Source: Clostridia bacterium
Lineage (GTDB): Bacteria > Bacillota_A > Clostridia > Christensenellales > Aristaeellaceae
Assembly: GCA_017517815.1 (NCBI GenBank)
Contig: JAFWYA010000055.1
Coordinates: forward strand, 1 to 64,000
Reading direction: 5' to 3'
Length of the DNA: 64,000 bases
Below the pieces are notes generated by a model. That model saw only the letters and a program-made list of their open reading frames with translations, ran no database searches and was not told the DNA's origin. Position 1 is the stretch's first letter. Each line of letters begins with the position of its first letter. Of the stretch, positions 25,425-36,534 are shown piece after piece. The position numbers and the translations under genes were made by a program.

Positions 25425-26798
25425 TCATTCATCATTTTTCATTCCGCCAAATGCCGTTTTTAAGAGGATCTTAACATCCAAACCGAAGCTCCAGTTTTCG
25501 ATGTACCAAATGTCATACTCAACACGCTTTTCTATGGATGTATCGCCCCTCAAGCCATGTATTTGTGCCCAGCCAGTCATACCGGGACGTACCTGTTGTC
25601 TTACCAAATACAGAGGGATTTTCTCTTTGAATTGCTGCACATATCGCGGCAATTCCGGACGAGGGCCGACCAAACTCATATTGCCTATCAAGACGTCGAA
25701 TAATTGCGGCAGTTCATCCAGACTGTATCTTCGAATAAATGCGCCAAATGTGGTTCTTCTCGAATCATTGAGGGTAGTCCATCCCTCATGATCGGCCGTA
25801 TCTTTCATGCTTCGGAACTTATGCATCACAAATGGCTTTTTATTCTTTCCCACCCTATTATGACTGAAAATAATGCTGCCGGGCCCGCTCAATTTAACCC
25901 CGATAGCCACAAACAACATGATCGGGCTGGTAATAACAATCAGCAGGCTTGAACCCACTATATCAACTGCTCGTTTAATGAATGCATTGCTTACTTTGTT
26001 CAGCGGAGTTGATCGAAGATTAACAAGTTTTGTTTTTCCAACCAAATCAAATGTAGGATATGCTGGATAATAATCATTGAAGAAAGGGATTAACCGCAGT
26101 TGCAGTCCCTCTTTTCCTGCTGTTTCCATTACATACTTCATAAAATGAATTTCATGTGGTTCGAGCGCAATAATCAATCCGTCGATATCATATGTTTCTG
26201 CTATAACGCCTAAATCCTCATAGCTGCCAAGGCATTTTCCAAGTTCGGATTTCTGCACTTTACTTACATAGCCGTCTACAATGATCTCCGGATATACCTC
26301 TTTTTGCACGTCTGTCAAATATTGATGCGCCAGATGACCATTTCCTACCAGAATATAATGATCCTGAAACTTTCCTTCATGAATTAACCAGCATACAATT
26401 TTACGAAACACCAAATATCTGAGGGCAATCAAAACTGAAGCAATCACGCCCATCATGATAAAAGCCATTCTGGAAATATGAACAACCTTGACAGCATAAA
26501 GCAATGCCATCCATATAATTACTCCGACTGCATTGACCATCAGAATATGCGCAATGTTTTTTCCTGTTTTCATGATCCGCTGCCGCTCGTAAACGTGCAG
26601 CAGATATAAGCCAAGCACAACTGATAAAGCATATATAATGGATAACATGCTATATATTCCAGATCTGCCGTCAATTGTAATGATTCCGTTAAGCAGATCA
26701 TGACGAATAAAAAATGCTGTATAGTACGAAATCAAGACAAGACACAGGTCAGCAATCATATTTGCAAACCGAAATAACGCCCATTTCTTTCGTACCAT
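25425..26798 (-). CDS. undecaprenyl-phosphate sugar-1-phosphate transferase
   Basis: The 457-residue protein has four to five N-terminal membrane helices, a CoA-binding-like middle domain and the C-terminal sugar transferase: KRAVDIVGS with its re-entrant helix, [39 protein letters not shown] and [12 protein letters not shown]. This is the WbaP/CpsE type that loads the first sugar phosphate onto undecaprenyl phosphate and so starts each polysaccharide repeat. It is the last gene of the operon. The first sugar is not predictable. Confidence 0.93.
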   Translation of the reverse strand: MVRKKWALFRFANMIADLCLVLISYYTAFFIRHDLLNGIITIDGRSGIYSMLSIIYALSVVLGLYLLHVYERQRIMKTGKNIAHILMVNAVGVIIWMALLYAVKVVHISRMAFIMMGVIASVLIALRYLVFRKIVCWLIHEGKFQDHYILVGNGHLAHQYLTDVQKEVYPEIIVDGYVSKVQKSELGKCLGSYEDLGVIAETYDIDGLIIALEPHEIHFMKYVMETAGKEGLQLRLIPFFNDYYPAYPTFDLVGKTKLVNLRSTPLNKVSNAFIKRAVDIVGSSLLIVITSPIMLFVAIGVKLSGPGSIIFSHNRVGKNKKPFVMHKFRSMKDTADHEGWTTLNDSRRTTFGAFIRRYSLDELPQLFDVLIGNMSLVGPRPELPRYVQQFKEKIPLYLVRQQVRPGMTGWAQIHGLRGDTSIEKRVEYDIWYIENWSFGLDVKILLKTAFGGMKNDE

Positions 26799-26857
26799 TG
26801 CCTCTTCTCCTTACTATTTTGCTTACGGATTTTTATATAACATTGCAGCTCTTTGCG

Positions 26858-27619
26858 TCACCCGAATATAGCTTTCATTTTTCTCCACACAAAGTGACTG
26901 CCTTTTTTTAACCAATTCGTCTTTTCGATCTCCAAAATTTTTCGTTCTGCATAAGTGTAGTTCCTGTTCATCAGCCATACATCCAGCAGCCGCTCAGCTA
27001 TGAACCCAAAAACGCGCTTGTTGTAGTCATCATAATCAGAAGTATCTATTCGTTTTTCAAGTTCAAATAAGATTGGAAACAGCCAATCACAATAGTCGTG
27101 CAATGCTTCTCGCTTCATGATGAACATATTGAAGCGGTGCCCAGATCTCTTTCTCATGACAATATCAAAAGCTGGAAGGTATTGAGGGCATTGCTCTCGA
27201 ATGACCGAACGAACAGTATGCAGGTCTTTTTCGTGATGAGCATGTGCATAATGGGAAAATGTTGTTTCGATTACATAATGGCGCTTTCTTGGCAAAACCA
27301 AATCAACACGCTGCATGAGTGTTTCCAATTCTTCATCGCCAAGAATGTTCTTCCACTTGTTTCTGTGCAGGGGATATCTGCTCGCAAAATATCTCCGATA
27401 ATGCACCAAACCGCGAACGTCTGCGTCGGAGTTATATCGCAGCCAGTACAGAGCAGTCAGTTCGCAAAAGCCCTGATTCTTTTCAGAGATATTCTCACCT
27501 GAATCATCGCGGGTTGGGCAAAAGGAAGAATGCCCCGCTGCTCCAACCTGTATCGGCACATACAGCGGATCTTCCGGCTGCAAATATGGCTTATGCATTG
27601 CCACGTAAATCTTTTGCAC
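26858..27619 (-). CDS. DUF4422 glycosyltransferase-like protein
   Basis: The 253-residue protein opens with KIYVAMHKPY and contains CELTALYWLRYN and VRGLVHYRRYF, hallmarks of DUF4422. These proteins are found almost only in capsule and polysaccharide clusters and are treated as glycosyltransferases. Its position between the exporter ATPase and the initiating transferase fits that role. It starts 2 bases after the ATPase stop, so the genes are tightly coupled. Confidence 0.85.
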   Translation of the reverse strand: MQKIYVAMHKPYLQPEDPLYVPIQVGAAGHSSFCPTRDDSGENISEKNQGFCELTALYWLRYNSDADVRGLVHYRRYFASRYPLHRNKWKNILGDEELETLMQRVDLVLPRKRHYVIETTFSHYAHAHHEKDLHTVRSVIREQCPQYLPAFDIVMRKRSGHRFNMFIMKREALHDYCDWLFPILFELEKRIDTSDYDDYNKRVFGFIAERLLDVWLMNRNYTYAERKILEIEKTNWLKKGSHFVWRKMKAIFG

Positions 27620-27621
27620 AA

Positions 27622-28362
27622 CTACTTCTTCCTTTTCAGAAATGCTTCATACTGATCACAAATCGCCGCGGTTTCACCAAACGCCATTTGCTTACCATGA
27701 TCCAACCATAGCACCTTATTGCAAAGTTCTCTTACCTGATTGATTGAATGAGAAACTAAGATTCCAGTAACACCGTTAGCAAGAATCTCTTTCATCTTTT
27801 CGCCGCTCTTCTTCTTGAATGAGCCATCTCCCACGGAGAGCACCTCGTCCAGAATCAGAATGTCAGGCTTCACCAGGCAAGCAATGGAAAACGCCAGCCT
27901 GCTCTTCATGCCCGAGGAAAGCTGCTTGAACGGTCTGTCCTGAAAGTCCTCCAATTCCGCAAATGAGATGATCTGCTCATACATCTCATCCATAAACTTG
28001 CGTGTATAACCCAGCAGCGCCCCTCGCAGATATGTGTTTTCCCGTACAGTCAGATCACCATCAAAGCCGGACGCCAGTTCCAGCAATGCGGCCACAGTAC
28101 CGTTGACTTGGATTCTTCCTTTTGTGGGAACCATAATCCCAGAGATCGCCTTGAGCAGAGTAGACTTGCCCGCGCCGTTTGTGCCAACGATACCCAGCAT
28201 GTCTCCGCGTTCCAACTCAAATGTCACGTCTTTATCTGCCCAGAATTCCGTCACCTGGTAGTTTCCGGAAATCTTTCGCGTAATGTATTCCTTTAAACCG
28301 ATCTCCTTGAAATCACCTGTAATGTAGCGAATCGATACATTTTCTGCCTTGATAATCGACAT
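27622..28362 (-). CDS. polysaccharide ABC exporter, ATP-binding subunit
   Basis: The start at 28362 follows GAGGAGG and gives 246 residues. It has a Walker A (GTNGAGKST), the signature region LSSGMKSRLAFS and a Walker B ILILDEVLSVGD, in the Wzt/TagH group that exports whole polysaccharides. The protein ends soon after the nucleotide-binding domain, with no C-terminal carbohydrate-binding extension as in O9a-type Wzt, so chain-end recognition is not expected. It acts with the permease gene directly upstream. Confidence 0.93.
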   Translation of the reverse strand: MSIIKAENVSIRYITGDFKEIGLKEYITRKISGNYQVTEFWADKDVTFELERGDMLGIVGTNGAGKSTLLKAISGIMVPTKGRIQVNGTVAALLELASGFDGDLTVRENTYLRGALLGYTRKFMDEMYEQIISFAELEDFQDRPFKQLSSGMKSRLAFSIACLVKPDILILDEVLSVGDGSFKKKSGEKMKEILANGVTGILVSHSINQVRELCNKVLWLDHGKQMAFGETAAICDQYEAFLKRKK

Positions 28363-28372
28363 TTTTGCCTCC

Positions 28373-29149
28373 TCACACATAATAGAGGAACTTATGGTTC
28401 TTTTTCTTATACATCATTCCTCCACAAAACAGTGCAAGTGCAGCATAACTCAGCAGGAGCAAATGCAGCATTATGCCGGGAATTACTCCATCAAGCACAA
28501 CCAGACGCACATACTTGATGGCGCAATACACTGGATTCAGCAAGAAGAGGTTCTGAATTGCTGGTGAATAACTATCTACTGTATAAAAGATAGCAGACAT
28601 GTACATCAACAGCAGCGTGAAAATATCATACAGATACTGAATATCCCGAAAAAAAACATAGAGTGCAGAAAGAATAAGACCAATTCCAATACAAAAGGCC
28701 ATCATTGTCAGAACAGGATATAGGATCGTTACAAACTTCCATGTAAATGTTACGCCATCAATGGCTGCAAAGAGGAAAAAAACACACAGAGTAATGCCGA
28801 AATTGATAATGGACGAAACATTCTTCGTCAACAAGAAGATATACTTCGGCACGTTGATTTTCGTAAAAATCCGCGCGTTGCTCATCAGCGCATTCATGCC
28901 GCCTGTTGTGGCCTCCTTAAAATAGGAGAACATCAGATTGCCTGCAAACAGATATGTCGTGTAGTGTTCCATCGTTCTGCCGAAGAACTGTGTGAATACC
29001 AGCTTCATCACCAGCAGGGTCAGGAGCGGAGATAAAATGCTCCATCCCATGCCCAGCACAGTGCGTTTATATTTCTGCTTGAAATCACGCTTGACAAGTT
29101 CTTCAAACAGAAAACGATGCTTTTCAAATCTTTCAATTAAACTATTCAT
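28373..29149 (-). CDS. polysaccharide ABC exporter, permease subunit
   Basis: The 258-residue ABC-2 type permease has about six membrane helices and the typical N-terminal LVKRDFKQKYKRTVLGMGWSI, matching Wzm/TagG. With the ATPase it moves the finished lipid-linked glycan across the membrane. Its start is 10 bases after the ugd stop on the other side, keeping the operon compact. Confidence 0.93.
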   Translation of the reverse strand: MNSLIERFEKHRFLFEELVKRDFKQKYKRTVLGMGWSILSPLLTLLVMKLVFTQFFGRTMEHYTTYLFAGNLMFSYFKEATTGGMNALMSNARIFTKINVPKYIFLLTKNVSSIINFGITLCVFFLFAAIDGVTFTWKFVTILYPVLTMMAFCIGIGLILSALYVFFRDIQYLYDIFTLLLMYMSAIFYTVDSYSPAIQNLFLLNPVYCAIKYVRLVVLDGVIPGIMLHLLLLSYAALALFCGGMMYKKKNHKFLYYV

Positions 29150-29158
29150 GAACCTCTC

Positions 29159-30343
29159 TTAGTCACGACCGAAAATATCGCGGGTATACAGCTTATGCCT
29201 GACATCCTCAAGCTTGTTGCTGTAACGGTTGGCGATAATCACATCGCACATTTCCTTAAATTCTGTAAGGTCGCCAATTACCGGATAGCCGCTGAATTCA
29301 CTCTCATGCAGCGTCGGTTCATGGATAACCACTTTCACACCATCTCCGCGCAGAATCTTCATCACGCTTTGAATGGAAGACTGCCTGAAATTGTCAGAAT
29401 GAGCCTTCATTGTCAGACGATACACACCAACAACCTTCGGTTCTCGGGCTTCAATCTGATGGGCGATGAATTCCTTACGCGTCTTGTTGGAATCCACAAT
29501 TGCCTTGATGATGTCATTTGGCACATGATCGTAGTTGGCTAACAGCTGCTTGGTATCCTTAGGCAGGCAATATCCCCCGTAGCCAAAGCTCGGATTATTA
29601 TAATGCGCGCCGATACGCGGATCCATACAGACGCCATCGATGATCTGTTTTGTGTACAGCCCCTTCAGTTCTGCATAGGTATCCAGCTCATTAAAGAAGG
29701 ATACGCGCAACGCGAGATATGTATTCGCAAAGAGCTTGACGGCCTCAGCTTCCGTGAAACCCATAAAACGCGTATCGATATTCTCCTTGATTGCGCCCTC
29801 GGCGAGCAGACCAGCAAAGGTCTTTGCCGCCTCCACAAGGCGCGGATCATCCGGGTCTGTTCCGACGATGATGCGGCTGGGATAGAGGTTATCATAGAGC
29901 GCACGGCCCTCACGCAGGAATTCCGGGCTAAAGATAATGTTCTTGCTGCCCGTCTGTTTGCGGATGCGCTGGGTATACCCTACCGGAATTGTAGACTTGA
30001 TCACCATAATCGCATTCGGGTTATGCTCCATGACGAGGCTGATCACTGCTTCCACAGCGGAAGTATCAAAGTAGTTCTTTTTGCTGTCGTAGTTGGTCGG
30101 TGCGGCGATCACGACGAAATCCGCATCGCGATACGCAGAAGCGGCATCCAGCGTGGCCGTCAGGTCCAGTTCCTTTTCTGCCAGATAGGTTTCGATTTCT
30201 GCATCCGCAATCGGAGATTTGCGGTTGTTGATCATCTCCACCTTTTCGGGGATGATGTCAACGGCGGTTACCTTATGGTGCTGCGCCAGGAGCACAGCGA
30301 TGGACAGGCCAACGTATCCTGTACCGGCGACGGTGATTTTCAT
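29159..30343 (-). CDS. ugd: UDP-glucose 6-dehydrogenase
   Basis: The start at 30343 follows AAGGAG and gives 394 residues; an upstream in-frame ATG lacks a good ribosome site. [15 protein letters not shown] is the NAD-binding loop, KSTIPVG and FSPEFLREG are conserved, and [10 protein letters not shown] carries the catalytic Cys (C259). The sequence is of the E. coli Ugd type. It makes UDP-glucuronate from UDP-glucose, so the surface glycan probably contains glucuronate or a sugar derived from it. Confidence 0.92.
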   Translation of the reverse strand: MKITVAGTGYVGLSIAVLLAQHHKVTAVDIIPEKVEMINNRKSPIADAEIETYLAEKELDLTATLDAASAYRDADFVVIAAPTNYDSKKNYFDTSAVEAVISLVMEHNPNAIMVIKSTIPVGYTQRIRKQTGSKNIIFSPEFLREGRALYDNLYPSRIIVGTDPDDPRLVEAAKTFAGLLAEGAIKENIDTRFMGFTEAEAVKLFANTYLALRVSFFNELDTYAELKGLYTKQIIDGVCMDPRIGAHYNNPSFGYGGYCLPKDTKQLLANYDHVPNDIIKAIVDSNKTRKEFIAHQIEAREPKVVGVYRLTMKAHSDNFRQSSIQSVMKILRGDGVKVVIHEPTLHESEFSGYPVIGDLTEFKEMCDVIIANRYSNKLEDVRHKLYTRDIFGRD

Positions 30344-30353
30344 AGCATTCTCC

Positions 30354-31385
30354 TTAGTTTTCAAACACGTAGTCGCGCTGGATCATGTAGCTGAGCATAA
30401 AGAGTACGATGTCCACCGGGATCTTGATGAACGCCTCGGAGACCGTCAGGATGCCCGGCAGCAGCTGCACAAGTCCCGCACCGATCGCGCCCTGCACCAC
30501 ACACAGCGCGTAGTACTTGACCATGGAGTACTTGCCGCCGCGGCCGCCGAAGACGGTATGCTTGTTGAGGCGGTAGTTCACCAGAGAAGACACGAGGCGT
30601 GCAATCGCATAGCTGATGAAGCCGCTCAGACCAGAGCCGAGGCACAGCCAGAACAACGCATAATCCACCACAAACGAGAAGCCGGAGGAGAACAGGTAGG
30701 CAAACAGGTGCTTGAATATAACCATGTAAATCTTGACCGCATCGCGCACCGGGTCAAAGTGGCTGCCCGCGTTTCCGGCGATATAGATGGTCTCAATCGG
30801 CACCTCAAACACGCCGATATTCATATCGCGCAGCTTGAGCAGCACGTTCATCTCGTACTCGTAACGTTCGCCGTCAATGCGCGCCATCGCAGGAAACGCA
30901 CAGACCGGCAGGCCGCGAAGGCCCGTCTGCGTATCGCTCACGCGGATACCGCTGACAAGAGCATACACTGTGCGGGTGATCTTGTTGCCCCAGAGGCTCT
31001 TCTTGGGGATGTTGCCCGTAAACGCACGGGAACCGAGGATCAGCGTATCCGGGTGCTCGTGCATCGCCTCGACCAGACGCAGGATGTCCTTCGGAGTATG
31101 CTGACCATCTGCATCTGCCGTAATGATACCTGACAGATCCGGCCACTCCAACAAGCAAGCGTTGATACCAGTTTTAAGCGCACGCCCCTTGCCCATATTT
31201 ACCGCGTGAACAACAACCTTTGCGCCCAATTCGCGGCAGCGATCAAAGATATGCTTAAAGTTGTCCTGCCCGCCGTCATCCACTAGCATAACACGCAGAT
31301 TCTTCTCAAGTAGCATATTTGTGAGATCGATAAGTCGTGTATCCGGCTTATAGGCTGGAATTAGCACCACAGTATTACATTCCAT
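30354..31385 (-). CDS. GT2 glycosyltransferase fused to a GtrA membrane domain
   Basis: The 343-residue protein is a fusion. Residues about 1-215 are a GT-A family 2 transferase ([24 protein letters not shown] with the metal-binding DxD, and a conserved DTQTGLRG). Residues about 220-343 are a GtrA-like domain with four helices ([12 protein letters not shown] ... [11 protein letters not shown]). The first half resembles dolichol-phosphate mannosyltransferases, which make a polyprenyl-phosphate sugar; GtrA flips such a lipid-linked sugar. One protein may therefore make and flip a donor used outside the cell. Confidence 0.88.
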   Translation of the reverse strand: MECNTVVLIPAYKPDTRLIDLTNMLLEKNLRVMLVDDGGQDNFKHIFDRCRELGAKVVVHAVNMGKGRALKTGINACLLEWPDLSGIITADADGQHTPKDILRLVEAMHEHPDTLILGSRAFTGNIPKKSLWGNKITRTVYALVSGIRVSDTQTGLRGLPVCAFPAMARIDGERYEYEMNVLLKLRDMNIGVFEVPIETIYIAGNAGSHFDPVRDAVKIYMVIFKHLFAYLFSSGFSFVVDYALFWLCLGSGLSGFISYAIARLVSSLVNYRLNKHTVFGGRGGKYSMVKYYALCVVQGAIGAGLVQLLPGILTVSEAFIKIPVDIVLFMLSYMIQRDYVFEN

Positions 31386-31412
31386 AATAACTCCTCGCTA
31401 TATGAATACGCC

Positions 31413-33197
31413 TTATTCTACGGTATCATATTTGTATAGTTTCTTATTCACAACAATAACATAGCACATAGGTACTGATGCTATCAATGGAAACGCATAT
31501 CTGTTTTCTCCGTTTACATGTGTGAAAAACAAACCAACCAATAAAATACACACAGGCATTATTCCCACTATTGATTTAAGCTGTTTGTTTCTAAATGCAT
31601 AGCCTAACAGAATCACAATAATCCACACATACATTCCTGGGCCAATAAACAGCTCCAGTCCAACCGTCTTTTCCCATTTTTCAAAATACTTTGCAAGGTT
31701 AGAGTGCATTTGCTTATTGGTATAATATGCATTATAAAACTCTTCATCTTTTTGAATATAACGTCTATACGACCCAGTACCCGGTGTTAAAGGATATGTA
31801 TATTTATATGTACCAGCAATCAGATGCTTAACATATGCCTGTGGATGCTTGACTCCCATTTTGATAAACTGTTTCCAAAACTCATGCATTTCACTACTTG
31901 TCGAGTGAAAAGTTACTTTTACAGCGTCAGAGATAGATGGATCGTATTTTTCCACAATAGTATCAAAATCAAGCACAGAATCTATAACGGCAATTTCTTC
32001 TTTGCTCATTTCATTGCCATATGTTTTACAATACCTGGCCGTCATCTGAAAAGGTAAACTATAGTTTTCTCTTTCCATAGGTTTAGCAATTCTCGGATTA
32101 GCATATATCAAACCATCGATTGAATAATGCGCAACTAATATAAACGCAAAAGCAATCAGCATTTGACTCAAGTATCTCTTTTCCTTAATCTTATATAATA
32201 CTAGAATAATTGTACTAATTGCAACAATAGCAAATGCTGCTTTTCTTGAATATATAGCTAATAACGCATGGACAACAAACCATATAAAATCTGTATTTGT
32301 CAATCTTCGATAACACAGTAATTTGATATATGAAACAAAATAAAGCAAAAAGAACCCGAGATGAACGACATCTTTTAGTACACTCTGTGCTGCACTTCCC
32401 CATGTTGGAACAATCATAAAGAATATGAGTGAAATATAGTACTGAATCCTTGATCCTGATAAACGTCTAATCCATTTGCAAGTCCGAGCCATTGCAAAAG
32501 CACATAGGATAGTTTGAAACATCACATTAAGAAAAATACCCAAATTGTCACTAGCAATTATTCTCCCCACATTAAACAATGAACCAAATATCATTGTGAC
32601 CATAAGTGGATTAGAAGCATTCAAAGCCCCTTTGCCATTAAACTGCTTCAGTTGTTTCAGCGTATCATAACAAACCGACCCAGGATAATCTGCAATTATA
32701 AATGGTAACCAGCTCAGAATTATCAATACAAATGCAATTGCAAACCGTTTTTTCTCATTTTCTGCATGTTGTTCTGAATCAGTTTTACACTCCAACTTTT
32801 CAAAACACTCATATAACGATTCTATAAATGTACTTACCAACAAACAAAGTGAAGCATACATGATCACCCTCATTGGTTCAGCTTTTGAAAAAAAGAAGCA
32901 TTCCATTTCAGTATTATCCAGACTCATACCAACAAGTCCCCAAAAAGTCAATAGCAGAGCCACCATCAAACTTGATAGTCGAATCGGAGCATTCTTCTTT
33001 CCAAATGAAAACATCCACGCAGAAAAAATAACAGGGATAACAATCAGCAGGCCGTAATACTTGTTAATATCAAACTTACATTCCTGGGCTAATTCAATGC
33101 AACACGCACTTGCAAACAAGGTGACAATTAACCTTATTATATTGCTTAGTAATTCTTTTCGCTTTTCAATAGACACATGAGTCGATAGTATTCTCAT
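31413..33197 (-). CDS. large polytopic membrane protein (DUF6020-like)
   Basis: The start at 33197 follows AAGGAGAATAT and gives 594 residues. There are about a dozen membrane helices, a large extracellular loop after helix 9 (about 370-470) and a conserved-looking DYPGSVCYDTLKQLKQF in the first half. Proteins like this (DUF6020) are frequent in gram-positive surface-glycan clusters and have the look of GT-C glycosyltransferases. It would be the natural user of a polyprenyl-phosphate sugar from the neighbouring GT2-GtrA protein. That link is inference. Confidence 0.72.
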   Translation of the reverse strand: MRILSTHVSIEKRKELLSNIIRLIVTLFASACCIELAQECKFDINKYYGLLIVIPVIFSAWMFSFGKKNAPIRLSSLMVALLLTFWGLVGMSLDNTEMECFFFSKAEPMRVIMYASLCLLVSTFIESLYECFEKLECKTDSEQHAENEKKRFAIAFVLIILSWLPFIIADYPGSVCYDTLKQLKQFNGKGALNASNPLMVTMIFGSLFNVGRIIASDNLGIFLNVMFQTILCAFAMARTCKWIRRLSGSRIQYYISLIFFMIVPTWGSAAQSVLKDVVHLGFFLLYFVSYIKLLCYRRLTNTDFIWFVVHALLAIYSRKAAFAIVAISTIILVLYKIKEKRYLSQMLIAFAFILVAHYSIDGLIYANPRIAKPMERENYSLPFQMTARYCKTYGNEMSKEEIAVIDSVLDFDTIVEKYDPSISDAVKVTFHSTSSEMHEFWKQFIKMGVKHPQAYVKHLIAGTYKYTYPLTPGTGSYRRYIQKDEEFYNAYYTNKQMHSNLAKYFEKWEKTVGLELFIGPGMYVWIIVILLGYAFRNKQLKSIVGIMPVCILLVGLFFTHVNGENRYAFPLIASVPMCYVIVVNKKLYKYDTVE

Positions 33198-33220
33198 ATA
33201 TTCTCCTTGATACCTAAATA

Positions 33221-35293
33221 TTACCAATGAATTATCTTCTTAATTTTCATTTTTGTTTTATGCGGAATGCGAAGACCCAGCTTTTTAATGAACGGCTTCA
33301 TTCGTTCAGGAACGATCTTTTTTGCAATCCCCTTAACCAATACGCCTGTACCATTATGTTCATAGCCCGTTGTTTGGCCTTTTGTGTTGACAACCACTTT
33401 AGCAGCCTCTTTGGTACCTTCTTTCGGCTTTGAAGAAACATGGCCATTCCGGGAAGACAATCTCTTTCTTTCTGCTGCAAGAAATCTGCATACCACTTCC
33501 ATTTTCATCAAATTGACACCAATTCCAGAGTTCAATAGTCCCTTTTCGATGCAACCCTTGCCAAACTTCTCTTCAGCCCATTCAACACTCTTTTGATACT
33601 GAATATCATTCTGGTTTAATTCTACATTGGCATCACAAAGTCTTTCTGTTTGTGATCCAGGAATATACTTCAGATCCACATATTTCTCAGAAACTACAAC
33701 CGGAATTCCAGCAATCAGTTCCATGATTTTAAGCCAAATATCATCTGCAAACAGACAATTATCAATTATCGATTGCTTGTCAAACAACTCCAAATCAAAC
33801 AAATGCGCAGGATACAGTGCGCCTGCACCACCCGTACACAGGAGATGCATTGAAGGTTCACCAATACATCCGTCAAATTCTTTAACCCAGCAATCGTACG
33901 GAAGAACCTTCTTTTCTTCATCCATCGTCATCAAATGAACACGAGCAGCAGACACAGCTTCAGGATGAATCAGATAAGAGATATATAGATTCTCCAACAA
34001 GTTTGGATGATACAGAAGATCATCATCAAGAGTAACAATTAAATCATTGCGATACTCCTGTAAAGCATAGAAATACTTCTTATGCGGTTTTAAATCATCG
34101 CACCAGCGTATTGTCAGTTTTTTATTCTGAATCAGCCCTGTAAGATTCCGCGGCAATTCTTCTTCTTTCCCCGGGAACTGCTCTTCTGCAAGCCAAAGAA
34201 CAACTTCATCCGCTTTCCTTGTCTGTGCATAGATGGTATCAAGGACATATCGAACATCTGCAATTCTTGCCGGATATGTTGTCAAGGATACAATGAGTCT
34301 CCGGCGAATATTTGCATTCATCATTTCATAGTTGTTTGCTTGAATTATCCTGAACATGTCAAAGAGTTTTTTATAGCCACACTCTATTTCTGTCAAAGAC
34401 AAATACTCGTCTGAATTAAAACGATTGTGTATAAACGTATAGAAATCCTTTGCTTCAGGAGTTGTAAAATCGCTGATATAATGACTAAGTGCAAAAATAT
34501 AATTATCAACTTCAAATCTCTTCAGCGATGGCGAAATTTCATCATAATATGGCAATTTTCGAATCTGACGTATAGTGCTTTCAATAGCTGTTATAATATT
34601 TCTCAGATTCTTTGACTTCGAAGAGCTGATTGTATTGCTGTGCCCGACCCGATAATAATAAAGTACATCCGGCAGTACAACAATTCTCCGTGCGTTTGCT
34701 GCACTGACTGCAGAAAAAGTAATATCGTTCGTTGAAGTGATTTCTTCGTATTTTAGTCCTCTTTCTTCAATAAAACTTCTGCGAATAAGCTTATTCCACG
34801 GCGTTGGATTTACTATGCTCAAGATACGTGTTGGACAGTCTTTATAATTAAATATCTCAACATTTGCGGGCAGCCACTCAGAATGATAACCTTTTCTAAT
34901 AACACGATGGCCCTGATCATCAAATCTTTCGAAATTAAAGCACACAATATCAGCAGCTTCTTTTTTGGCAGCATTCAGCGTCTTCTCAATCAAATTCTTC
35001 GCACACAAATCATCCGAATCAAAGAAATAAACATATTCTCCTTTTGCATGCATAAAACCATTGTTTCGTGCCACGCCAGCTCCCTGGTTTTTCTGCCGAA
35101 TTACTTTGATTCTCTCATCCTTTTGAGCATATTCTTCTAAAATACTGCCAGAAGTATCCGTCGATCCATCGTCTACACATATAATTTCAATCTCTTTTAC
35201 TGTTTGTACAAGTATGCTATCCAGTCCATGTCTTAGATAGGCTTCATTATTATAAACAGGAACAATCACCGACACTTTAACTTGGTCGCACAT
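33221..35293 (-). CDS. two-domain glycosyltransferase
   Basis: The start at 35293 follows GAGG and gives 690 residues. The first domain (about 5-250) is a GT2 fold with VSVIVPVYNNEAYL, CVDDGSTD and FFDSDD. A second GT-A-like part begins near 335 (LIVSLTTYPARIADV), with LIVTLDDDLLYHP as its metal-binding motif and CTGGAGALYP further on; it resembles glycosyltransferase-like families in capsule loci. The basic C-terminus of about 70 residues may contact the membrane. One protein would thus add two sugars. Lower G+C than genes outside the operon. Confidence 0.85.
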   Translation of the reverse strand: MCDQVKVSVIVPVYNNEAYLRHGLDSILVQTVKEIEIICVDDGSTDTSGSILEEYAQKDERIKVIRQKNQGAGVARNNGFMHAKGEYVYFFDSDDLCAKNLIEKTLNAAKKEAADIVCFNFERFDDQGHRVIRKGYHSEWLPANVEIFNYKDCPTRILSIVNPTPWNKLIRRSFIEERGLKYEEITSTNDITFSAVSAANARRIVVLPDVLYYYRVGHSNTISSSKSKNLRNIITAIESTIRQIRKLPYYDEISPSLKRFEVDNYIFALSHYISDFTTPEAKDFYTFIHNRFNSDEYLSLTEIECGYKKLFDMFRIIQANNYEMMNANIRRRLIVSLTTYPARIADVRYVLDTIYAQTRKADEVVLWLAEEQFPGKEEELPRNLTGLIQNKKLTIRWCDDLKPHKKYFYALQEYRNDLIVTLDDDLLYHPNLLENLYISYLIHPEAVSAARVHLMTMDEEKKVLPYDCWVKEFDGCIGEPSMHLLCTGGAGALYPAHLFDLELFDKQSIIDNCLFADDIWLKIMELIAGIPVVVSEKYVDLKYIPGSQTERLCDANVELNQNDIQYQKSVEWAEEKFGKGCIEKGLLNSGIGVNLMKMEVVCRFLAAERKRLSSRNGHVSSKPKEGTKEAAKVVVNTKGQTTGYEHNGTGVLVKGIAKKIVPERMKPFIKKLGLRIPHKTKMKIKKIIHW

Positions 35294-35329
35294 ACTGTTT
35301 CTCCTCAATTATTCTTTTGCTATTCTTAA

Positions 35330-36517
35330 TTACATGCTTGCTAAAAAGCCTTGATCTTTAGCGCAAAGCAGAGCCGTATCTCGTTTTCCGCGATATAATC
35401 CTTTTTTGTATGGAATTTCATTATTCTCTAAACACTTAATAATTTCTATTACTGTTCTCTGTTCCGTCTTACGATCGTAATCATCAACAACAATCACAAA
35501 ATTGTCGGACAAACAGAAAGGCAGAATGCTGAGAATATCAATCCTTCCATAATGTAGCATATCCCCCGCCCAAGGTGCATCAATGCAAATGAGATCAAAC
35601 TGCTGGTTTTCAAATCTTTCTGCAAAACCCTTATACGTCCTTACGTTATCCACACCTTTGAATTGAATCATTTCCAAATCTAGCTGAACAATTTCTGTAT
35701 TGTCCAGTTTTTCATACGCATTTTTAAAAAACTTAATCCAAGACGGATCGTTTTCCACCACAAAATACTTTATATCTGGATATGCCGAAGCATATTGAGC
35801 GATCATTCGTGTCGTCTGTCCAAGACCTAATTCGAGAATTCGTTTGGGTTTCGCTTCGTTTAACACGCGATACAAGGCATATAAATACGGATAACCTGCC
35901 GCCCATCTTCCTGGAGAAAACGTCTTGTTGACAAGCCACTTGCTATCCAGAATCGTATCCTTAAAAATCTGTGCCCATACAGCCTCCGAAGCAAAACGCT
36001 GACCTTCTATGGTTTTCAGTTTTATTTCTTCAATTACATTCAAAACTTTTTTTCCACACTCTTCTGCGCTGTTCAGGATTTCTTCTTCCTTCACCTTCAC
36101 TTCGTTTATTCGTGTATCGAATGTATCACGCTGCAGAAGTTCCTGATGCTCCAGAGCTTTTACCAATTCAGCCTTAAGTTGATCGTACTTTTCGAAGAGC
36201 ATCTGAAACTGATTCATCTGTATTTCCTGCTGCTTCAAAAGGATAGTATTCTGTTCAATAAATCTTTCTTCCAGACGTCTGTATTGTTCATTTGTTTCTC
36301 TTTTTATCCCCTCATTCTGTTTAATAAACAGCTCACTGAGAGACTGATACTTTTGTGAAATTTCCTCTTTGCAATCGCTACTATGTGCGACAACTGTATT
36401 CAGGATGCTGTCCTTCTGTTTGAGTAGTAGGTTTTTTATGCTTTTGATTTCGCGATTAAATATATTGATCGGTGGAGGTATAATTCGTTTCAAAATATGC
36501 TTCAATCCAAAATTCAT
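35330..36517 (-). CDS. coiled-coil protein with a SAM-methyltransferase-like domain
   Basis: The start at 36517 follows AGGAGG and gives 395 residues. About 20-175 is a long charged coiled coil rich in Gln, Glu and Lys. From about 205 a Rossmann domain begins (ILELGLGQTTRMIAQYA as motif I, VVENDPSW after strand 2, LICIDAPW as motif IV). In other polysaccharide systems coiled-coil methyltransferases (WbdD type) cap chains and measure their length; the layout here is similar in outline but not shown to be homologous. A chain-end role is a reasonable guess, not a claim. Confidence 0.75.
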   Translation of the reverse strand: MNFGLKHILKRIIPPPINIFNREIKSIKNLLLKQKDSILNTVVAHSSDCKEEISQKYQSLSELFIKQNEGIKRETNEQYRRLEERFIEQNTILLKQQEIQMNQFQMLFEKYDQLKAELVKALEHQELLQRDTFDTRINEVKVKEEEILNSAEECGKKVLNVIEEIKLKTIEGQRFASEAVWAQIFKDTILDSKWLVNKTFSPGRWAAGYPYLYALYRVLNEAKPKRILELGLGQTTRMIAQYASAYPDIKYFVVENDPSWIKFFKNAYEKLDNTEIVQLDLEMIQFKGVDNVRTYKGFAERFENQQFDLICIDAPWAGDMLHYGRIDILSILPFCLSDNFVIVVDDYDRKTEQRTVIEIIKCLENNEIPYKKGLYRGKRDTALLCAKDQGFLASM

Positions 36518-36534
36518 CGAACACACCATCCTCC

